Below, piece after piece: positions 19,401 to 27,968 of a DNA stretch of 64,000 bases (positions are counted from its first letter, which is position 1; each line of letters begins with the position of its first letter). Source of the DNA: Methanohalophilus mahii DSM 5219 (GTDB taxonomy: Archaea > Halobacteriota > Methanosarcinia > Methanosarcinales > Methanosarcinaceae); contig NC_014002.1 of the NCBI RefSeq assembly GCF_000025865.1, positions 1,178,001 through 1,242,000 on the forward strand. Direction: 5' to 3'. The notes beneath the pieces were generated by a model. That model made no database searches and was not told the origin of the DNA. It saw only the letters and a list, made by a program, of their open reading frames with translations. The translations under genes were made by a program, and so were the position numbers.

Positions 19401-21696
19401 TACCCTGTTTCACGAAAAGGTCTACAAGTTCGGTTTTGTTGGGAATGCTCGAACTTTGTACATCGTAACTTTCGTTTGCCATTGCCCCAAGTAGATTGCC
19501 GATACTTGGTACAACTTCCAGATACGAGGCACCAATGTTATTCTTCCCAGCACCATGGTTATAGTAGAGGACTACGACTTTTTTATCAGAATGGTCTTTT
19601 GCAGAGAGATTTGTCTGAGCTTCTGCCCGATCAACAAGCCACTCAACCTGAGTATCAACAGGTTCATATATTTTATTACCCTGTGAATCGAATTCTGTTG
19701 AGGCAATCATTATCGGATCTATCCAGCCCCAGGTTTCAGGCCTGTATAATCTTATCATATAAGTATTTGGCAATGGTGAGCTTGTCTCTTTCCATTCGGT
19801 CAGATTCATGTAACCATTGGTAACCGTATTCATCACCGGTACACCCAGATTTTCTATATCGAAATACTGACTGCGGTAGGTGGACGATAGAATAAGGTCC
19901 ACTTTGGTTTCAGGAGTATGATTGAAGAAAGGATCCACATAATCACTGCTGGAACCATAACATGCAATGACATTCATATTTCTTGATTCAAGTTCAGCTA
20001 TGAGAGAATCAAATGGGCCCATACGTTCCGGATAATAGGAGCTGTAAAACGTGAGACCAACGGTTGGTGAATTTTCATCAAAGGCATGCCCATCTTCCCT
20101 GTTTCTATACCAGTCAAAATACTCTGTTGAATTTGATGTGAAATTGGATTTCTCCGTCATATTGGGATGATAGATAGCTTTTGGAGAGCCATCCGGCGCT
20201 TTTACGTCAAGATCATTCCTATCCACAAATGTTTTGGCAAGATAATAGATCATATTATCAAAATTGGATTCCTCGGTAGCTCCGTATTTCCAATAAGCTT
20301 CAAGTATTTCTATAATTTCGTCCCTATCATCCAAGAACTCAGCAGGAATGTTTTCCGTCAGAGCAGCATTATCTGTAATAACAATTGTTCCATTGGATAT
20401 TGCCGAATCTACCTCATTTTCAATTTTACTGGCACTATCTGTAAACATTTTTGCATAAATTACATCAACATTACTCAAATCGGTTTCATCATCAATTGTA
20501 GATGGCAAATGGTATGAAACACTTAAATTAAGAGTTGAATCATTGTTGATCCTGCCTACCAAACTTTCTAACTGAGGTTCGTAACTTGAATAACCCGTTA
20601 TTATGGAAACATTGACCAGAGGATATGATGAAGATGTAGCGAGACTTTTTAACAAGACTACATTACTGGATTTATTGTATTCATTCCCCATACCAGTACT
20701 GTAAGTACGACCTGATATGTTATAACCATCAATATAAGAATTGATCCAATTTTCATCAATCATGGAAGATGATGAAATTTCTAGGGATTGATTGGTAAGG
20801 TCGGAACCGTTTACCTCAACATCAATCTTTCCTTTGTACCACTTCCATTCACCCCTGCTTTCAGAATAATTGGCGGCATATAGTTCATATTCACCAAAAG
20901 GAATGTCATCAAGGACAAAATTACCATTCTCATCACTGGTAGTGCTTAAAACAAAATTGGATGATTCACGAGTTAGAAGAACTACATTACTGGATTTATT
21001 GTATTCATTCCCCATACCAGTACTGTAAGTACGACCTGATATGTTATAACCATCAATATAAGAATTGATCCAATTTTCATCAATCATGGAAGATGATGAA
21101 ATTTCTAGGGATTGATTGGTAAGGTCGGAACCGTTTACCTCAACATCAATCTTTCCTTTGTACCACTTCCATTCACCCCTGCTTTCAGAATAATTGGCGG
21201 CATATAGTTCATATTCACCAAAGGGAATGTCATCAAGGACAAAATTACCATTCTCATCACTGGTAGTGCTTAAAACAAAATTGGATGATTCACGAGTTAG
21301 AAGAACTACATTACTGGATTTATTGTATTCATTCCCCATACCAGTACTGTAAGTACGACCTGATATGTTATAACCATCAATATAAGAATTGATCCAATTT
21401 TCATCAATCATGGAAGATGATGAAATTTCTAGGGATTGATTGGTAAGGTCGGAACCGTTTACCTCAACATCAATCTTTCCTTTGTACCACTTCCATTCAC
21501 CCCTGCTTTCAGAATAATTGGCGGCATATAGTTCATATTCACCAAAGGGAATGTCATCAAGGACAAAATTACCATTCTCATCACTGGTAACATTGTTAAT
21601 TTTCATCATATTTTCAGAAGCCGATACCGCCGGCACTGCCACTGCCAGCATAATCAATACACTTAAAACTAATAAACACACTTTTCCATATCGCAT
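16453..21696 (-). CDS. Surface-anchored CobN/BchH-type chelatase-like protein, paralog 2 (altered His motif)
   Basis: 1747 residues with a signal peptide (cut after AVSA), then three nearly identical 108-residue repeats (about 37-355). The repeats look like carboxypeptidase-regulatory/Cna-B-like beta-sandwich modules (DENGNFVLDDIPFGEYELYA). A CobN/BchH-like body follows at about 400-1640, with GAGKNNIGASYLE, GEGMQAKRRGSAVVIDHLIPP, CCHHTCGNP at about 1599, a Ser/Thr stalk and an RRRQM-terminated helix. The segment matching HFGTHGT of its sisters reads NMGRHGT at about residue 892, so the first His is Asn and the first Thr is Arg; metal handling may differ or be lost. The N-terminal module type differs from paralogs 1 and 3 while the last 100 residues are nearly the same. 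The start at 21696 follows GAGGCGAT. Substrate unknown. Confidence 0.85.
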   Translation of the reverse strand: MRYGKVCLLVLSVLIMLAVAVPAVSASENMMKINNVTSDENGNFVLDDIPFGEYELYAANYSESRGEWKWYKGKIDVEVNGSDLTNQSLEISSSSMIDENWINSYIDGYNISGRTYSTGMGNEYNKSSNVVLLTRESSNFVLSTTSDENGNFVLDDIPFGEYELYAANYSESRGEWKWYKGKIDVEVNGSDLTNQSLEISSSSMIDENWINSYIDGYNISGRTYSTGMGNEYNKSSNVVLLTRESSNFVLSTTSDENGNFVLDDIPFGEYELYAANYSESRGEWKWYKGKIDVEVNGSDLTNQSLEISSSSMIDENWINSYIDGYNISGRTYSTGMGNEYNKSSNVVLLKSLATSSSYPLVNVSIITGYSSYEPQLESLVGRINNDSTLNLSVSYHLPSTIDDETDLSNVDVIYAKMFTDSASKIENEVDSAISNGTIVITDNAALTENIPAEFLDDRDEIIEILEAYWKYGATEESNFDNMIYYLAKTFVDRNDLDVKAPDGSPKAIYHPNMTEKSNFTSNSTEYFDWYRNREDGHAFDENSPTVGLTFYSSYYPERMGPFDSLIAELESRNMNVIACYGSSSDYVDPFFNHTPETKVDLILSSTYRSQYFDIENLGVPVMNTVTNGYMNLTEWKETSSPLPNTYMIRLYRPETWGWIDPIMIASTEFDSQGNKIYEPVDTQVEWLVDRAEAQTNLSAKDHSDKKVVVLYYNHGAGKNNIGASYLEVVPSIGNLLGAMANESYDVQSSSIPNKTELVDLFVKQGTNIGTWAPGELEDLVETNKVELIPEHTYRKWFDTLPEERRKEVTDRWGEAPGEIMVYEDDSGDRFVVIPKIEISDNVILAPQPTRGWFDDLDALYHDADLPPHHQYIAFYLWLQNDFDADVMVNMGRHGTVEWLPGKEFGLFSEEWPALMVGDIPVVYPYVMDGMGEGMQAKRRGSAVVIDHLIPPVVMSGSYGNYTDLNEKISQYHALDSDPDTQETRFEEIVNLTYELHLDERINMTYAEAEDEDLRDHFLDELDDVLRELRTTSMPYGLHILGKAPKGEQLSEMVCSMLGKDFKDEVAQYNTSEKAPVLLLDLVLNQNTSSTDAQLQILGEGNNSDTMDNYLSKATEYSDKLSLTEDELQQLLKAMDGKYVEPNLGGDPIQRSDALPSGRNFYAFDEQLIPTKQSWELGKKMANETMDAYQEKHGDDAYPSKAAFILWAGESTRHEGVMEAEILYLLGVRPVWGSGDKVEDVELIPSSELDRPRIDVLVQISGLYRDSFPHKVELIDKAVYLAYNAPDNGYDGTKDEERPAAEYISYDSADNTNYVRENTNNIYDGLNATLQNETASMNIALLRIFGPADGSYGTGMSNAVSASDTWENNTELADLYMDRMSNAYGEYVWGESMEEIASQWDVADDSIDNKDVFNDNLEDVGAIVHSRSSNTYGAMDTDDFFQYFGGLNLVVSEASGMAPETYVMNLQNPDAEKIETLSTYLSREIVTRYLNPTWFEGMQQHGFEGAGKMGNFIENLWGWEALHPDLIADHVWNDVYDAYFTGENREWIKETNPYEYQSMNARMLETARKNGWDASDEQLKSLVSEFVESIAETGDVTCCHHTCGNPALQDYVDGYLSMPGVVDEETAQKYREIMDEATTSSESSSTSSTSFSSGGVGSAQIVNTSSTGTASNQTTSSSDGGYSESAQDPTPDSTESSSDYVEGYEMTKENPRNDNSGGSSFSGADIVGTVLVLAAVGAMYIGFRRRQM
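20657..21588 (-). repeat. In-gene tandem repeat, 324-bp unit, about 2.9 copies
   Basis: Copies end at 20940, 21264 and 21588, exactly 324 bases apart, and differ by only scattered single bases (for example AAAAGG versus AAAGGG near 20897). Each codes 108 residues of the N-terminal module of paralog 2. The repeat keeps the frame. Confidence 0.95.
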
Positions 21697-21717
21697 ATTA
21701 TCGCCTCGATAGTATGC

Positions 21718-21757
21718 CACATCCCGGGTCCCTGTTTGGTAGCAGAACCGGGATGTG
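21718..21757 (-). promoter_or_regulatory. 10-bp inverted repeat in front of CobN-like paralog 2
   Basis: CACATCCCGG (21718-21727) and CCGGGATGTG (21748-21757) with the same 20-base middle as in front of paralog 1. The whole stretch from the start codon through the repeat is identical in the two genes. Confidence 0.6.
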
Positions 21758-21831
21758 TACATTTACTTTATTATTGTCAATTTTACTTGTTTATTTTCAT
21801 ACATTTCTTCTTCTTTGAGTAGAAAATAAAG

Positions 21832-21856
21832 AAAAAAGAACACCCAAGAAGGTGCT
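21832..21856 (-). terminator. Hairpin terminator of the third CobN-like gene
   Basis: On the minus strand AGCACC, loop TTCTTG, GGTGTT, then C and six T follow the stop codon. Confidence 0.65.
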
Positions 21857-21862
21857 CAGAAC

Positions 21863-24800
21863 TTATATCTGTCTTCTTCTGAAACCAACATACATGGCAC
21901 CTACTGCTGCAAGTACCAGTACGGTTCCAACAATGTCAGCACCCGAGAAGGATGAACCACCGGATTCCTCATTTCTGGGGTTTTCCTTGGTCATCTCATA
22001 ACCCTCCACGTAATCGCTGCTGGATTCTGCTGACTCAGATGTTGGTTCCTGCGTAGATTCACCATAGCCCCCATCCGAAGTGGTGGTGGTCTGGTTAGAG
22101 GCTGTACCCGTGGTTGAAGCATTCACGATTTGTGCACTGCCGACACCACCGCTGGTGGAGGAAGAAGACTTGGAAGTCTGTGAATTTGCAGGTTGTGTGG
22201 CCCCATCCATCAACTTCTTATAAGATTCCTGGTCTTCAGCACTAACACCCGCAACAGACATCATACCTTCAACATATCCATCCAGTGTGGGGTTACCACA
22301 TGTGTGGTGGCAACAGGTCACACCATTCTCAACAACTGATTCAGTATATTCCTTTACTAAATTGTTGAGAACCTCATCGGATGCTTCCCAGTAACCTTTC
22401 CTCTCGGCTTCAATCATCCTTTTAATAGTTGACTGATAGGCATAAGCATTATCACCGGATTTCATAAACTCGTCAACACCAAGATCATATTTGTCTTCCA
22501 CATAGACATCATAGACCTCATCCCAGTCGGAATTCTTGACCATATCAGGTGTTGTTACATCCAGTCCCCAGATATGCTCAACGGTCTTCATGAATTCCCT
22601 GGCGCCTGCATAATCGTACTCCATCATACCGGAGATGAATTTGGGATTGAAAAGCGTTGAACGGATATCCTTCCTGTAGGCCTCTTCATATGTGATTACC
22701 TGCGGGTTATCCACATTTTTGAAATCGGCAACATACATCTCGGGAGTATCGCCAGAAAGGGATCTCACAGCAAGCCCGAGTCCTCCAAGATACTGATAGA
22801 AATCGTCGTTATCAATGATTCCGTAGAGGTTGGAAGAATCACTGTGCATCGCAACCTTCACATCCTGGAGATTCATCCTGAAGACATCTTCGTAGCTGTC
22901 TCCCCATACATCCTGTCCGTAGATATTGGACATACGGGAAATATAGAGATCCGCCAGTTCGTCCTCACTGTCCCAGGTGTCACTTGCGGTCACTGCTCCA
23001 GGCAGACCGGTTCCATAGGCTCCAGGTGACTCACTGAAAATTCTGGAGCGGGACAATGCGAGGGCAGTACTTTCATTGTATCCTGCTTCAAGCAATGCCT
23101 CTTCCATTTCCAGGGAATTCGCCCTCACATAATTGGTTTCATTGCTTTCATTAAGAGCTGCAACGGTACGCACCGCCTCATCTATCAACTGAAGATGATT
23201 CGGGAAAGTATCCCTGTAAAGCCCGGAAGGAGTTACAACTACATCAATTCTTGGATGGTCCATCTCATCCTGTGGAATTACCTCGAACCCAGAAATATGG
23301 CCATAGGTTCTGGTCGGTTCAACACCCAGGAGGGAATAGATCTGCGCCTCCATCAAACCCTGATGACGCATTGTCTCAACTGCCCACAGGACGTAGGTTA
23401 CTTTTTTTGGATATGTATCGTTGTGAGTGGATCTATACTGTTCAAGCATTTGGTTGGCAAGAATGCCACCCAACTCTACAGTTTCTTCATCCGGAACGTC
23501 GCGCGGATCAAAACTATAGAAGTTCCTTCCTGTGGGAACTGCATCCGGATTTCTGATAGGATCGTTACCTGGTCCTGCTTCAATGTAGCCTCCATTCAGA
23601 GCACGGAGTGTCTGATCAATTTCACGGGTGGTATTCTGTAGAGCCGCGGAATAATTGAGTGCCGTATTCAGGTCTGCAGTGACGTTGGAATCAGTCTTTC
23701 CCAAAACATCCTCCTGAGCCTGTGATACATTTGTACCGTTGAGCAAGGTGGCATTCAACAGATCAGTAGCGTGGTAATTGGATGCGTTCTCCCAATCCTC
23801 TTCATGCCATTCATCATTAGGATTAGTTTCTTTGATGACATTCACTATGTGGTCGATGAAAGCACTACGTAGCATGGATTTGACCATGAACACAAGTTTG
23901 TCATCCTCAGGTGCAACACCGAAAACATGGAGCCCAAGAGGCATAAGGGTCCCCTGCAGTTCATGAAGGTAGTTATGCACGTCATTTGTGACAAAGTTCT
24001 CAAATTCCGTGTCATTCATGGAACGCATTTCTTCAGGAGTAACACCAAGGTCGTACTCCATTGAAAGGTTTTCATATTTTTCAATTGTACTGTTGCGATA
24101 AAGAGCCATATTCACAGTATCATTAGCAGTTGCTGCCTCTTCATATTCATGTATTTTGTCATGAATCTCGGCAAGTTCCCCATACAGACCTGAATCTGTT
24201 ATCGGAGGGGTCAGATGGTCTATAATTACCGCATTACCCCGGCGTTTGGCCTGAGTACCCTCTCCAACATTGTCCATAATATAGGGGTATACTACAGGTG
24301 TATCAGCTACCATTATGGACGGATAATCATAGCGCCATAACCCCACTTCCTTACCCGGCAACCATTCTTGTGTGCCATGGGTTCCGAAATGGATCATTGC
24401 ATCTGCATCATAGTCCTGATTGATCCAGAAGTATGTGGCCAGATACTGGTGAGTAGGTGGAAGGTCCTTGTCATGATAGGTCACCGATTCATCCGAGAGG
24501 TCTCCTCTGGTGGGCTGGGGTATGAAATTGATATTACCCATCTGGACTGTAGGTATGACAAATTTATTATTATACACCATTATGTCACCCGGAGCTTCAC
24601 CCCATCTGTCTTCAACGTCATCCCTTACGGATTGTGGAAGGGTGTTGTACCATTCCATATACTCGTCGACAGGCACAAGCGTGACATTACCTGATTCAAC
24701 GACCTTTTCAAGCTCACCGGGGGCCCAGGAACCTACATTTCTGCTCTCGATGAACAGATCGATGAACTCACTGCCGTTTGGAATACTGCCATTGCCTGTA

Positions 24801-27800
24801 TCATAACCACTGCTATTCATTTCATCAAGCAACACCTCGAAACTGGAAGCTATATCCAGATAACTGGCACCAATGTTGTTCTTACCACCTTCATGATTGT
24901 AGTAGATGATGCTGATCTTCTTATCCGAATTATCTTCATTGCCAAGTTCTGCCCAGGAGATGGCACGGTCACTAATCCAATCAACCTGCGAATCCAGAGG
25001 TTTGTAGTAATATTGTCCGGTTTCTGAATCCTGTACTCTGCCTGCTACCCATATGTAATCAATCAAACCCTCAAGTTCCGGCATCGTAACCTGGTATGAT
25101 AGGGATGAAGTGCTCAATCCATGCACACTTGCATTGTATTCATCCGGTGTATGGTAACGGTCGAGTAATCCCTTTATTACAGGAACATTATATTCATTCA
25201 TGGACTCAATTCCCAGAGCAGGGTCGTTGTATTGGAAATTGAATCCTTTCAGCGATATCATGGAATCCACAAGAACCGTGCCATTATTGACAAAGTATTC
25301 AGATGTGTCGTCTGTAATTACCTTATAAGTTGAAAAAATTACATTACAACCCTTGGATTCCAGATTCCTGATTAGCTGGTCTTCCGTATTGAAAGCAAGA
25401 GAATTCTTTTCAATATTATAACTGGCTATTATACCAACGGTTGGTGCGGATTCATTGTATCCATGGTATTCATACCATTTAAGATATTCACTACTATTTT
25501 CGAACACCTGCGGGAATGCATCTGGATGATAGATACCATGGTCAGGTATAGATGGCTGGAAGGCTTCAGAATATTCAATATAGGCACCTTCAAGAGTGGA
25601 ACCTACAGAACGTATCCAGTGTTCCATGTTGGAGTAACCATTGTTGTACAAATACTCCTTCATAAAGCTGTAAGGTGGATTTGCCATATCAAAGGTGGCA
25701 ATGCCATAACCATCATCCATACCAAACATTCCTATCTGGGCACCATTGTCCTTGGCATCCAGCAGCACATCTTTGAATTCCGTAATCTGTGTGCCACCTA
25801 TCATGTAAAGGATAATGACATCCTGATCGGAAACATCGGTCAGATTTGCAACCGCTTCCGTTCCGTCCATAACCGTGACATTGAAACGATCGTTTATTAC
25901 AGCCCTCTCCGAAAGGACATTGTTGAGATGGGAGATACTGTTATCGGAGTTAACTATATAAGTCACATTAATTACTGTATGTACTATTTCAGGATCAGAG
26001 ATGGTCTCACCAGCCCATAGCTCACTGAATTCTTGCCCCATGAGCCTGAGCATGGATTCCATATTGGCATCCCCGCCCTGTATCCAGTACCTTTCGATGT
26101 CAGTATATTCATCCGAATACAAGTCGACATTGGGTACGGTTATATTGGATGAAAGGTTGTAACCCATAACCATTGCACCGCCTGCTTTGGCAGATTTTAT
26201 ACTGGAAGTCCATCCGTCTACCACGGATTCATTCTGTGACTCGATGAAAATTACTCCATAGTCGGAGAAATCGAAGTCTGCTGGTGCAGGATTGTCCTTG
26301 GTGAAAATGGTTATGTCCAATTCAGAGGAGATGCTGGCATCCAATGTAGCATTGTTCAGGGCAGCCTCATTAAAGTCGGTACCCAGAACAAACAGGTATT
26401 TACTGCTGTCTACTTTTGCATTATTAAGAATATTTTCCACCAGTTTGGGAGATTCGGTTGCAAGATAAGTCAGCAGGTTTTCCGCATTCTCAAGACCTTC
26501 ACCTTCAGTTCCCATATTGCTGTAATAGGTGGCAACAGGGTCACTGGTAGTACCATCGGAATGATAATCGAAGTAGGAGGGGGGAGTATAAGCTCCCATC
26601 GGGTCTATACTGTAGATGACAGTACCCTTATCATGCGCTGATTTGAGAGTGGTATTTACTGTGGTGTTATCAGTAAATGCATCATATATGCCCTGACAAA
26701 CAATAACATCTTGGGTTTCAAGGAAACCACTCTCTGAGGCATTTATCATTTCCTGGCTTATACCTGAATCTGAATAATCGATGAAGGTATACTCAATCAG
26801 ATCACTGTGATCATTACTCTCACTGGCTGTCTGAAGGGCATCATTTGCACTGTAGGAAATGTAGGTGACCTTTGACTTCATTGTGAGATAGGTCAGCAGG
26901 TTTTCCGCATTCTCAAGACCTTCACCTTCAGTTCCCATATTGCTGTAATAGGTGGCAACAGGGTCACTGGTAGTACCATCGGAATGATAATCGAAGTAGG
27001 AGGGGGGAGTATAAGCTCCCATCGGGTCTATACTGTAGATGACAGTACCCTTATCATGCGCTGATTTGAGAGTGGTATTTACTGTAGTATTATCAGTAAA
27101 TGCATCATATATGCCCTGACAAACAATAACATCTTGGGTTTCAAGGAAACCACTCTCTGAGGCATTTATCATTTCCTGGCTTATACCTGAATCTGAATAA
27201 TCGATGAAGGTATACTCAATCAGATCACTGTGATCATTACTCTCACTGGCTGTCTGAAGGGCATCATTTGCACTGTAGGAAATGTAGGTGACCTTTGACT
27301 TCATTGTGAGATAGGTCAGCAGGTTTTCCGCATTCTCAAGACCTTCACCTTCAGTTCCCATATTGCTGTAATAGGTGGCAACAGGGTCACTGGTAGTACC
27401 ATCGGAATGATAATCGAAGTAGGAGGGGGGAGTATAAGCTCCCATCGGGTCTATACTGTAGATGACAGTACCCTTATCATGCGCTGATTTGAGAGTGGTA
27501 TTTACTGTAGTATTATCAGTAAATGCATCATATATGCCCTGACAAACAATAACATCCTGAGTTTCAAGGAAACCACTCTCTGAGGCATTTATCATTTCCT
27601 GGCTTATACCTGAATCAGAATAATCGATGAAGGTATACTCAATCAGATCACTGTGATCATTGGTCTCACTGGCTGTCTGAAGGGCATCGTTGGGAGTGTA
27701 AGAGATATAAGTTACTTTTGTTACTTGTTCTTCTGCCGATACCGCCGGCACTGCCACTGCCAGCATAATCAATACACTTAAAACTAATAAACACACTTTT

Positions 27801-27811
27801 CCATATCGCAT
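21863..27811 (-). CDS. Surface-anchored CobN/BchH-type chelatase-like protein, paralog 3
   Basis: 1982 residues, the largest of the three and the nearest to the ExbB gene group. A signal peptide (cut after AVSA) is followed by three almost identical 141-residue modules (about 27-450) related to the divergent ones of paralog 1. An extra alpha/beta region follows (about 450-750), then the CobN/BchH-like body with GGKNNIGASYLD, HFGTHGTQEWLPGK at about 1144, GEGTQAKRRGNAVIIDHLTPP, PTGRNFYSFD and CCHHTCGNP at about 1834. The Ser/Thr-rich stalk and RRRQI-ending helix anchor it in the membrane with the body outside. It keeps all conserved His seen in paralog 1. The start at 27811 is chosen from GAGGCGAT and the signal peptide; a longer reading adds only the leader hairpin. 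A role in cobalt, nickel or corrinoid handling is inference. Confidence 0.85.
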   Translation of the reverse strand: MRYGKVCLLVLSVLIMLAVAVPAVSAEEQVTKVTYISYTPNDALQTASETNDHSDLIEYTFIDYSDSGISQEMINASESGFLETQDVIVCQGIYDAFTDNTTVNTTLKSAHDKGTVIYSIDPMGAYTPPSYFDYHSDGTTSDPVATYYSNMGTEGEGLENAENLLTYLTMKSKVTYISYSANDALQTASESNDHSDLIEYTFIDYSDSGISQEMINASESGFLETQDVIVCQGIYDAFTDNTTVNTTLKSAHDKGTVIYSIDPMGAYTPPSYFDYHSDGTTSDPVATYYSNMGTEGEGLENAENLLTYLTMKSKVTYISYSANDALQTASESNDHSDLIEYTFIDYSDSGISQEMINASESGFLETQDVIVCQGIYDAFTDNTTVNTTLKSAHDKGTVIYSIDPMGAYTPPSYFDYHSDGTTSDPVATYYSNMGTEGEGLENAENLLTYLATESPKLVENILNNAKVDSSKYLFVLGTDFNEAALNNATLDASISSELDITIFTKDNPAPADFDFSDYGVIFIESQNESVVDGWTSSIKSAKAGGAMVMGYNLSSNITVPNVDLYSDEYTDIERYWIQGGDANMESMLRLMGQEFSELWAGETISDPEIVHTVINVTYIVNSDNSISHLNNVLSERAVINDRFNVTVMDGTEAVANLTDVSDQDVIILYMIGGTQITEFKDVLLDAKDNGAQIGMFGMDDGYGIATFDMANPPYSFMKEYLYNNGYSNMEHWIRSVGSTLEGAYIEYSEAFQPSIPDHGIYHPDAFPQVFENSSEYLKWYEYHGYNESAPTVGIIASYNIEKNSLAFNTEDQLIRNLESKGCNVIFSTYKVITDDTSEYFVNNGTVLVDSMISLKGFNFQYNDPALGIESMNEYNVPVIKGLLDRYHTPDEYNASVHGLSTSSLSYQVTMPELEGLIDYIWVAGRVQDSETGQYYYKPLDSQVDWISDRAISWAELGNEDNSDKKISIIYYNHEGGKNNIGASYLDIASSFEVLLDEMNSSGYDTGNGSIPNGSEFIDLFIESRNVGSWAPGELEKVVESGNVTLVPVDEYMEWYNTLPQSVRDDVEDRWGEAPGDIMVYNNKFVIPTVQMGNINFIPQPTRGDLSDESVTYHDKDLPPTHQYLATYFWINQDYDADAMIHFGTHGTQEWLPGKEVGLWRYDYPSIMVADTPVVYPYIMDNVGEGTQAKRRGNAVIIDHLTPPITDSGLYGELAEIHDKIHEYEEAATANDTVNMALYRNSTIEKYENLSMEYDLGVTPEEMRSMNDTEFENFVTNDVHNYLHELQGTLMPLGLHVFGVAPEDDKLVFMVKSMLRSAFIDHIVNVIKETNPNDEWHEEDWENASNYHATDLLNATLLNGTNVSQAQEDVLGKTDSNVTADLNTALNYSAALQNTTREIDQTLRALNGGYIEAGPGNDPIRNPDAVPTGRNFYSFDPRDVPDEETVELGGILANQMLEQYRSTHNDTYPKKVTYVLWAVETMRHQGLMEAQIYSLLGVEPTRTYGHISGFEVIPQDEMDHPRIDVVVTPSGLYRDTFPNHLQLIDEAVRTVAALNESNETNYVRANSLEMEEALLEAGYNESTALALSRSRIFSESPGAYGTGLPGAVTASDTWDSEDELADLYISRMSNIYGQDVWGDSYEDVFRMNLQDVKVAMHSDSSNLYGIIDNDDFYQYLGGLGLAVRSLSGDTPEMYVADFKNVDNPQVITYEEAYRKDIRSTLFNPKFISGMMEYDYAGAREFMKTVEHIWGLDVTTPDMVKNSDWDEVYDVYVEDKYDLGVDEFMKSGDNAYAYQSTIKRMIEAERKGYWEASDEVLNNLVKEYTESVVENGVTCCHHTCGNPTLDGYVEGMMSVAGVSAEDQESYKKLMDGATQPANSQTSKSSSSTSGGVGSAQIVNASTTGTASNQTTTTSDGGYGESTQEPTSESAESSSDYVEGYEMTKENPRNEESGGSSFSGADIVGTVLVLAAVGAMYVGFRRRQI
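26458..27726 (-). repeat. In-gene tandem repeat, 423-bp unit, three copies
   Basis: Units 26458-26880, 26881-27303 and 27304-27726 are exactly 423 bases each and nearly identical (a few substitutions, for example GTGGTGTTA versus GTAGTATTA). Each codes a 141-residue N-terminal module of paralog 3, in frame. Confidence 0.95.
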
Positions 27812-27834
27812 ATTATCGCCTCGATAGTATGCAG

Positions 27835-27877
27835 CACATCCCGGTCCAAAAGCCCGCCAGCCGACGGGTCGGGATGT
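27835..27877 (-). promoter_or_regulatory. Inverted repeat in front of CobN-like paralog 3
   Basis: ACATCCCG (27836-27843) pairs with CGGGATGT (27870-27877). The middle differs from the other two genes and holds its own small stem, CCCG/CGGG (27853-27856 and 27865-27868). The outer arms are kept while the inside changes, as expected if the arms matter. A TATA-like CATATAAAAG at 27941-27950 on the minus strand may be the promoter. Confidence 0.55.
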
Positions 27878-27968
27878 CACCACAATATTTTCAACTGAAA
27901 TTTATCCACAATTTCTCCTTACATATAATCAATAAACTTGCTTTTATATGACAAAAAAATAAAACGGG

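Noticed and set aside
13135-27700. Many plus-strand open frames of 60-185 codons opposite the CobN-like genes
   Set aside because: They are antisense shadows of long, clearly homologous coding genes and show no family features or ribosome-binding sites.
20657-27726. CRISPR arrays or insertion sequences in the repeat-rich CobN region
   Set aside because: The repeats are long, in frame, directly tandem and coding, without spacers, transposase or terminal inverted repeats.
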